From the NCBI RefSeq assembly GCF_026342405.1, contig NZ_JAPEMU010000001.1, forward strand, positions 8,680,001 through 8,744,000: a stretch of 64,000 nt of DNA. The letters run 5' to 3'. Shown piece by piece: positions 59,372 to 64,000 of this stretch (positions within the stretch are counted from its first letter, which is position 1; each line of letters starts with the position of its first letter). The notes under the pieces are model-generated. The model searched no databases. It worked only from the letters and a program-made list of their open reading frames with translations, and was not told where the DNA came from. Made by a program: the position numbers and the translations under genes. This DNA is from Kitasatospora sp. NBC_00240. GTDB lineage: Bacteria; Actinomycetota; Actinomycetes; Streptomycetales; Streptomycetaceae.

Positions 59372-60103
59372 TCACCCGGGCGCGTCCGTCCCGACAGCCT
59401 CCAACGCGGCCAGCACCTCCGGGGCCGAGACCAAGGCGTCCAACTGCTCGGGCGTCATCGACTTGGACTCCTGCGGCTCGCCGCCTTCCCCTTGCGGTGG
59501 GACGGCCGTCGGCATCGTCCCCAGTCCGGCGATCCGGCCCTGCGGGGTGACCAGGATGAGCTGGGTGACCGGGTAGGAGGTGGACCGGTACAGCCAGCCG
59601 GTCGAACCGTCCGGCAGGGTCCGTGACACGCAGTCGCTCGCGTACACCGGCCGGCCGCCCTGCGGCTCGCACGGCGAGGGCAGGCGACTGCCCGGTGCCA
59701 CCGGGTCGCCCATGACCGTCGCCACCGCCGTGAACCCGCCGTCGGCGCGCACCAGCCGGAAGGTGGTCGGGCCGCCGCCGTCCAGCACCCCGGTGTAGCC
59801 CGCCGGCAGATGGGCAGCCAGGGCGGAACGCAGCCGGTCGTGGATCGCGTCCCAAGGGTCCGCCCCGGCGCCCGACGGCCGCGCCGCGGACTCCGGGACG
59901 ACCAGCGCCGCCGTGATCGCCAGCACCGGTACCGCCGCCAGCACCGCCGCGCCCAGCGCGAGCCGCCGCCGGGTCCGCAGTCGCCGCCCACCGGCCCGCA
60001 CCGCCGCCAGCACCGCGGGCGCCTCCGGCTCCGGCTGCTCCAGCACCGCCCGGAACACCTCCACCGCCATCAGGCGGCCGGGGTCCTCCCCACCGTGCGT
60101 CAT
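59372..60103 (-). CDS. Membrane protein encoded with an ECF sigma factor, possible anti-sigma factor
   Basis: A 243-residue protein. A short cytosolic part (~1-45, RLMAVEVFRAVLEQPEPEAP) is followed by one helix (LALGAAVLAAVPVLAITAAL, ~50-70) and an extracellular beta-rich domain. It lacks the HxxxCxxC zinc motif of ZAS anti-sigmas. It lies 90 bases downstream of the sigma gene in the same direction, the usual place for the regulator of SigE-family factors. ATG 60103 follows GGGAGGGAGCGGGC. Confidence 0.72.
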   Translation of the reverse strand: MTHGGEDPGRLMAVEVFRAVLEQPEPEAPAVLAAVRAGGRRLRTRRRLALGAAVLAAVPVLAITAALVVPESAARPSGAGADPWDAIHDRLRSALAAHLPAGYTGVLDGGGPTTFRLVRADGGFTAVATVMGDPVAPGSRLPSPCEPQGGRPVYASDCVSRTLPDGSTGWLYRSTSYPVTQLILVTPQGRIAGLGTMPTAVPPQGEGGEPQESKSMTPEQLDALVSAPEVLAALEAVGTDAPG

Positions 60104-60193
60104 GCCCGCTCCCTCCCTCTCGCTCCGCATACCCGACCTCGCCCGTACACCCGACCGCCCGCCCGTACACCCGCCCGCCCTGCCGCAGGCCGC

Positions 60194-60697
60194 TCACGAC
60201 CCGGCGATCTCGTGCACCGAGTCGCCGAGGATCGTCCCCAGCTGCGCCAGACCGCGGTGGGCGTCCGACCGCACCGCGCCGCTGCTCCTGCCGAGGATCG
60301 CGGCGCACTCCTCGACGCTCTGGTCCTCCCAGTAGCGCAGCACCAGCACCGCCCGGTAGCCCGGCGACACCCGGGCCAGCGCTGCCAGCAGCGCCAGCCG
60401 CCGGTCCGGGTCGGCGCCCACCGCGGCCGTCTCCGGTGGCTCGGCACTGGCCACCTCGCCGGCCGAGCGGCGCCGCCGCCCGTCCACGAAGGTGCGCACC
60501 AGCGTGGTGCGCGCGTACCCTCCGGCGGTGTCCGGGTCGCGCAGCCGTGGCCAGCGCGCGTACACCTTGATCAGGGTCGACTGCACCAGGTCCTCGGCCA
60601 GGTGCCAGTCGCCGCACAAGAGGTACCCGGTACGGCGCAGCGCTCCGTACCGGGCTGCGGCGAACTGTTCGAACAATCTCTCGCGCTCCGGCGACAT
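60194..60697 (-). CDS. RNA polymerase ECF sigma factor, SigE family
   Basis: A 167-residue sigma factor. Region 2 is RTGYLLCGDWHLAEDLVQST, continuing LIKVYARWPRLRDPDTAGGY. Region 4 is YRAVLVLRYWEDQSVEECAA, continuing ILGRSSGAVRSDAHRGLAQL. The pattern LCGDWHLAEDLVQ and short length are those of the actinobacterial SigE70/SigE50-type group. ATG 60697 is the start. The downstream membrane protein is probably its regulator. Confidence 0.92.
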   Translation of the reverse strand: MSPERERLFEQFAAARYGALRRTGYLLCGDWHLAEDLVQSTLIKVYARWPRLRDPDTAGGYARTTLVRTFVDGRRRRSAGEVASAEPPETAAVGADPDRRLALLAALARVSPGYRAVLVLRYWEDQSVEECAAILGRSSGAVRSDAHRGLAQLGTILGDSVHEIAGS

Positions 60698-60950
60698 CCG
60701 TGCCCGGCCCCCTGTTCCGTCGTCCGTGCCGAGTTGCCCGCGGGACGGTGGTGTCCCGCGTCGACTTCTACACGGGATCAGGCCCCGGAAATGTTGCGTC
60801 CCCGGCGCATTCTGACTGATTGCCAGGTCCGAGTCCGTGCGCCCCGGGTCGGTTCGGACGTCCCGGCGCTTGCGCCGGTGCCTTCCGTCGAGGTTCTCCG
60901 CGCTGCGCCCGTTGCACCGGTTGCGCCCGTTGCGGTCCGGCCCGGTGAGG

Positions 60951-61874
60951 TCACAGCCAGCCGCGTTCCTTGGCGCGCAGGGCCGCCTGGAAGCGGGTCG
61001 CGGCGCCGAGACGGGTCATCAGGGCGGCCACATGGGCGCGGTACTTGCGCAGGGAGATGTTCAGCTCGCGGGCGGCGCTCTCGTCCTTGCCGTGCTCGCT
61101 CAGCGTGCGCAGGACCGCGGCCTCGGTCGCGCTGAGGTCGAGCCGGTCCAGGTCGGTGGCGCGCACCCACAGTTGTTCGAACAGATCGACCAGGGCGGCC
61201 ACGATCCCGGGTTGGGCGATCTGCAGCGTGTCGGACTCCGGCCGGCCCGGATCGAGGCGCACGAAGGCGAGCCGCCGGTCGACGATCAGCATCCGGCCGA
61301 ACGGCTCGGACATCACCCGGTGCACATCGCCCAGCGCGTGCCAGTGCCGGGCGTAGGCCAGTTGGTCGGACTGGTCGAGGGCCGCCGTGCTGACGAGTGT
61401 GCGGCTGACCAGCCCTTCGGCGAGCTGGCGCTGCCGACGGCGGGCCGACTCGTCGGAGGCCTCCGTGCGCGCCAGGACTTTGGCGTTCATCGTCTCGAAG
61501 CGGCCCAGCATCGTATGGATCCGGTGGTTCACCTGCGCCTTGTCCTGGATGCGTTCGACGAGTTCGACCGGACGCCCCTGGCGGGCCTCCTCCGCCAGCT
61601 CCCGCACCACGTCGAACGCCGAGTCGAGGCGGGCCAGTTCACGCGAGGTGCGCTCCACCCGGAGCCGCACGAGCAGATCGACGGCGGCCGCGGGCGGCAG
61701 CGGCACCAGGCCCGCGTCGACCACCCCCAGAGCCCGCAACTCCTCAAGGACCAGGCGCAGGCCGGGCAGGCCCAGTTCCGCCTCGGCCGTATCCGGATCA
61801 GTGGTCCGGGTACGCAACAGATAGCGGTAGACACGCTCCTGCTCGTACGTCAGCCCCAGACTCTGCAAACTCAT
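60951..61874 (-). CDS. LuxR-type transcriptional regulator with TrmB-like N-terminus
   Basis: A 307-residue protein. The N-terminal helices (GLTYEQERVYRYLLRTRTTD) resemble TrmB-like winged helices. The C-terminal ~65 residues form a LuxR-like HTH (LSATEAAVLRTLSEHGKDES, AARELNISLRKYRAHVAALM, TRLGAATRFQAALRAKERGW). This architecture is common in streptomycete regulators next to secreted or membrane products. ATG 61874 follows GGGGAACGGGGGCGG. It is divergent from the membrane protein at 62050 and likely controls it. Confidence 0.82.
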   Translation of the reverse strand: MSLQSLGLTYEQERVYRYLLRTRTTDPDTAEAELGLPGLRLVLEELRALGVVDAGLVPLPPAAAVDLLVRLRVERTSRELARLDSAFDVVRELAEEARQGRPVELVERIQDKAQVNHRIHTMLGRFETMNAKVLARTEASDESARRRQRQLAEGLVSRTLVSTAALDQSDQLAYARHWHALGDVHRVMSEPFGRMLIVDRRLAFVRLDPGRPESDTLQIAQPGIVAALVDLFEQLWVRATDLDRLDLSATEAAVLRTLSEHGKDESAARELNISLRKYRAHVAALMTRLGAATRFQAALRAKERGWL

Positions 61875-62049
61875 CGCCGCCCCCGTTCCCCTGCAGCTTC
61901 CTGCACGGAGTCTTGCATCCTCTCCCGTTCCCCGACAGGCGGGCGATCGACAGGCTGGGAGGACATCGGCAGGAAGGTCGGGAGGAACAACGCCCACGAC
62001 GCCTACCGAGACCCAACCGCACGATCAGATCACAAGGGAAGACACCATC

Positions 62050-62628
62050 ATGGGCCACATCCGCAGCTTCGTCCCGTGGATCGCCGTCGCCGTCCTCACC
62101 GGCACTGTCGACATCCGCTGGGCCGCGCTCACCGGCCTCCTGCTGGCCCTCGCCCTCGTCGCGATCCAGCGCCGCTCGGGCCGCGGGTGGGACGCCCAGG
62201 TGATCGAGGCCAGCGCCGTCCTCTTCCTCGCCGCCTACACCGCCGCCGCGTTCGCCGCGCCCGACTCCACCGCCGTCACCCACTACGGACCCCCGCTGTC
62301 CTCGCTCTGGCTCGCGGCCACCGCCTGGGGCTCACTCGTGCTCGGCCACCCCTTCACCCTCGGCATCGCCCGCACCCAGACACCCGAACACCTCTGGAAC
62401 AGCCCGCTGTTCCTTCAGATCAACCGGGTCATCACCACGGTGTGGGCCGCCGCCTTCACCCTCTCCGGCCTCGGCGGCGCACTGCTGCGCCACTACCGGC
62501 CGGACGCGGGCGACGCCCGCACCCTGCTCACCGTGGCGACGTTCGCCGTCCCGCTGCTCTTCACGATTCGCTACCCCACGCTCGCCCGCGCCCGGCACGC
62601 CGCCGCGCCGAAGGTGGCCGCCCGGTAG
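62050..62628 (+). CDS. Multi-pass membrane protein, 192 aa, unknown
   Basis: Five or six helices (WIAVAVLTGTVDIRWAALTG, IEASAVLFLAAYTAAAFAAP, LSSLWLAATAWGSLVLGHPF, INRVITTVWAAAFTLSGLGG, LLTVATFAVPLLFTI). The segment HPFTLGIARTQTPEHLWNSP is polar and conserved-looking. ATG 62050 follows AAGGGAAGACACC. It lies next to, and divergent from, the LuxR-like gene. No family assigned. Confidence 0.72.
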   Translation: MGHIRSFVPWIAVAVLTGTVDIRWAALTGLLLALALVAIQRRSGRGWDAQVIEASAVLFLAAYTAAAFAAPDSTAVTHYGPPLSSLWLAATAWGSLVLGHPFTLGIARTQTPEHLWNSPLFLQINRVITTVWAAAFTLSGLGGALLRHYRPDAGDARTLLTVATFAVPLLFTIRYPTLARARHAAAPKVAAR

Positions 62629-62902
62629 ACACCCCCGCCGTACCCGGCCGGGCGGGCGGTCACGCACCTACGGCGCCGGGCCCAACGGACACCGCCCATG
62701 CCGCGCACCGCACACCGCCCATGCCGCCCGGCGCCGTCGACGACGACACCGGGCGGTCTGCGGGCGGCCTGCGGGCGGCCAAGAGGTACACCGCCGTCAC
62801 ACCGCCCGGCCGTCTGCCGCCTGCGCCCCGGCCGCCGGCCGAGCGGTGTCGTCTGGGCCGAGCGGTCCGCCTGCGCCGGGCCGTCCGGAGCCCGTCCGGG
62901 TG

Positions 62903-63673
62903 TCAGCCCTTGCTGAAGTAGCCGAACAGGTCGGCGATGACCTGGGTGGAGCCGACGTGGTTGTAGATGTCGGCGGTGCCGTCGCCGCCGAGCGGGGTGA
63001 TGACATGGTTCGGGACGGTCGACCGGGCCTGGAAGTTGACGCTGCTGGTGCTCGGGCGCGCGGTCCCTCCCGGGTACACGGTCACGAAGCTGTCCGCGGT
63101 GGGGTCGGTGACGGTGACGTTCAGCGCTGCGGCCGTGGCGTCGGCGGGGACGCCGTTCGCGCCGCCGATCGTCAGGGGGAGGGTGCGGTTCGGGCCGAGC
63201 GGTCCGGGGGTGACGCGGGTGTCGAGCAGCCGCTTGGGCGCGGCGGGCGTGAACAGGCTCTGGCTGCCGGGGCCGTAGTAGCCGGACACGTCGAGGATCG
63301 CGTGCGTGCTGCCGGCGTGGTTGTAGACGTTGATCCGGCCGTCCGGGCCCACCGGCACGATCACCTGGTTGGAGCTGTCCCGGCCGGGCCGCGGGTTGAG
63401 GCTGGAGCTGGCCGAGCGCGTGCTGCCCGAGGGATACACCGGGAGGTAGGTCTCCTCGGTGGCGCCCGTTCCTTGGTTGCCGCGCTGGGCCAGCGCGGTG
63501 TCGGTCGGTTGTGGGTCGGTTGTCGGTGGGGACAGCGACCTGTCGGTGGGATGTGAGTGGTCCCCGGGATCGTGGGAACCGGGCGTGGCCGACTGTGACC
63601 GTGCGGGCGCGCTCTCCTTCAGACCACTCCGAGCTCCCGGGAGCCGCCATGCCCTCCGTACACCGGACCCCAC
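62903..63673 (-). pseudogene. 5'-truncated beta-repeat cell-surface protein
   Basis: The C-terminal ~190 residues contain an actinobacterial surface-repeat domain: RLLDTRVTP, ALNVTVTDPTADSFVTVYPG, VNFQARSTVPNHVITPLGGD, ADIYNHVGSTQVIADLFGYF. Before it lies part of a preceding repeat (YLPVYPSGSTRSASSSLNPR to INVYNHAGSTHAILDVSGYY). That first repeat lacks its opening NVTVT strand. The first ~75 residues are unrelated Ser/Pro/Thr-rich sequence without a signal peptide, and they overlap the divergent SDR gene by 25 bases. An intact gene would have an export signal and more repeats, so this appears to be the 3' relic of a longer gene. An alternative is a short secreted variant with a missed start. 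Confidence 0.55.
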
Positions 63674-64000
63674 GATGGGACGTTCACCGTCTGCCTCGCG
63701 CCCGGGGGAAGAGCTTCCTGGTCACCGGCGGCAACGCGGGCATCGGGTACTTCGTGGCCGAGCAGCTCGCCGGCACCGGGGCCACGGTCGTTCTCGGCAG
63801 TCGCGACCGGGCGAAGGCCGAGGCCGCGATCGGCTCCATCGGCTCGCGCGTGCCCGGTGCCAGGGTGAAGTACGTGCCTCTGGACCTGGCCGATCCCGCC
63901 TCGCCGGCGGCGTCGGTGGACGCGCTCGGGCTGGAGCGCCTCGACGCGGTCGTCCTCAACGCCGGGGTGGCGCTCGACCACCCGCCGCGCCGTGAGACCA
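63649..64000 (+). CDS. Short-chain dehydrogenase/reductase (3' truncated by window edge)
   Basis: The frame runs from ATG 63649 to the end of the window with no stop (117 codons visible). The cofactor motif is FLVTGGNAGIGYFVAEQLAG, followed by VVLGSRDRAKAEAAIGSIGS and the DAVVLNAGVAL (NAG) motif. The Arg after strand 2 suggests NADP. The YxxxK active site would lie beyond the edge. GGGAGCCGCC precedes the start. Confidence 0.88.
   Translation, partial: MPSVHRTPRWDVHRLPRARGKSFLVTGGNAGIGYFVAEQLAGTGATVVLGSRDRAKAEAAIGSIGSRVPGARVKYVPLDLADPASPAASVDALGLERLDAVVLNAGVALDHPPRRET

Overview
The window is very GC-rich and almost every gene ends its codons in G or C. It has GTG and TTG starts, stop/start overlaps (ATGA, GTGA, TTGA), twin-arginine and lipoprotein signals, SigE-type ECF factors, DUF2637, Dyp/Efe iron uptake and a second-type SdhCAB. 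Together these point to a Streptomycetaceae actinomycete (Streptomyces or Kitasatospora). The genus call is inference. I saw no rRNA, tRNA or CRISPR array.

Layout. 1-5.9 kb: the 3' end of a fucosidase-like glycosidase with a ricin-type lectin tail, two hypotheticals, a DedA protein, an O-methyltransferase and a Gfo/Idh/MocA oxidoreductase. 6.3-11.0 kb: an operon of a phosphotransferase (APH fold) and three acyl-CoA dehydrogenases, followed by a secreted PAF-acetylhydrolase-like esterase. 12.7-18.4 kb: an APC permease divergent from a xylose/ribose-type ABC transporter. 18.6-22.0 kb: a leftward SDR-SDR-quinone-reductase operon divergent from a TetR regulator. 22.1-24.2 kb: two paralogous secreted GH25 lysozymes. 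24.5-29.6 kb: a GNAT, a deletion scar joining a beaded glycosyltransferase to an acyltransferase tail, small hypotheticals and an ATP-grasp ligase. 29.7-33.2 kb: an NRPS-like adenylation protein with a membrane tail and a solo ABC ATPase. 33.3-37.0 kb: efeOBU under an iron box. 37-43.5 kb: a secreted HNH nuclease, a Ser/Thr kinase, an Mrr-TerD fusion and a monooxygenase. 43.7-47.6 kb: an accessory-looking stretch with a DUF4232 lipoprotein, DUF2637 and an IS21-like transposase relic. 47.7-52.9 kb: an NAD-binding protein, sdhCAB and a divergent LysR gene. 53-64 kb: SRPBCC/ArsR, glutathione peroxidase, a second Ser/Thr kinase with a partner, GNAT, an exonuclease, an FDX-ACB-like small protein, an ECF sigma factor with a membrane partner, a LuxR-like regulator, a broken cell-surface repeat protein and a partial SDR.

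The best-supported systems-level observation is a two-promoter regulon. A 23-bp sequence overlapping the predicted -10 box of the phosphotransferase/acyl-CoA dehydrogenase operon (6352-6374) recurs exactly, in reverse orientation, in the promoter between the SDR operon and the TetR gene (21255-21277). Both are preceded by the same TTGACAGGG -35 region. The TetR protein and site resemble KstR2. The first two genes match the kinase and dehydrogenase halves of ACAD10/11 and LvaA/LvaC, so the regulon probably degrades a 4-hydroxyacyl-CoA or ring-derived acyl-CoA.

Other points for a second look are the glycosyltransferase/acyltransferase scar filled with palindromes and carrying a DasR-like site, the membrane-tailed adenylation protein facing an ATP-grasp ligase, the Mrr-TerD fusion, the third-position composition switch inside efeB, and a heptad repeat just beyond a stop codon.
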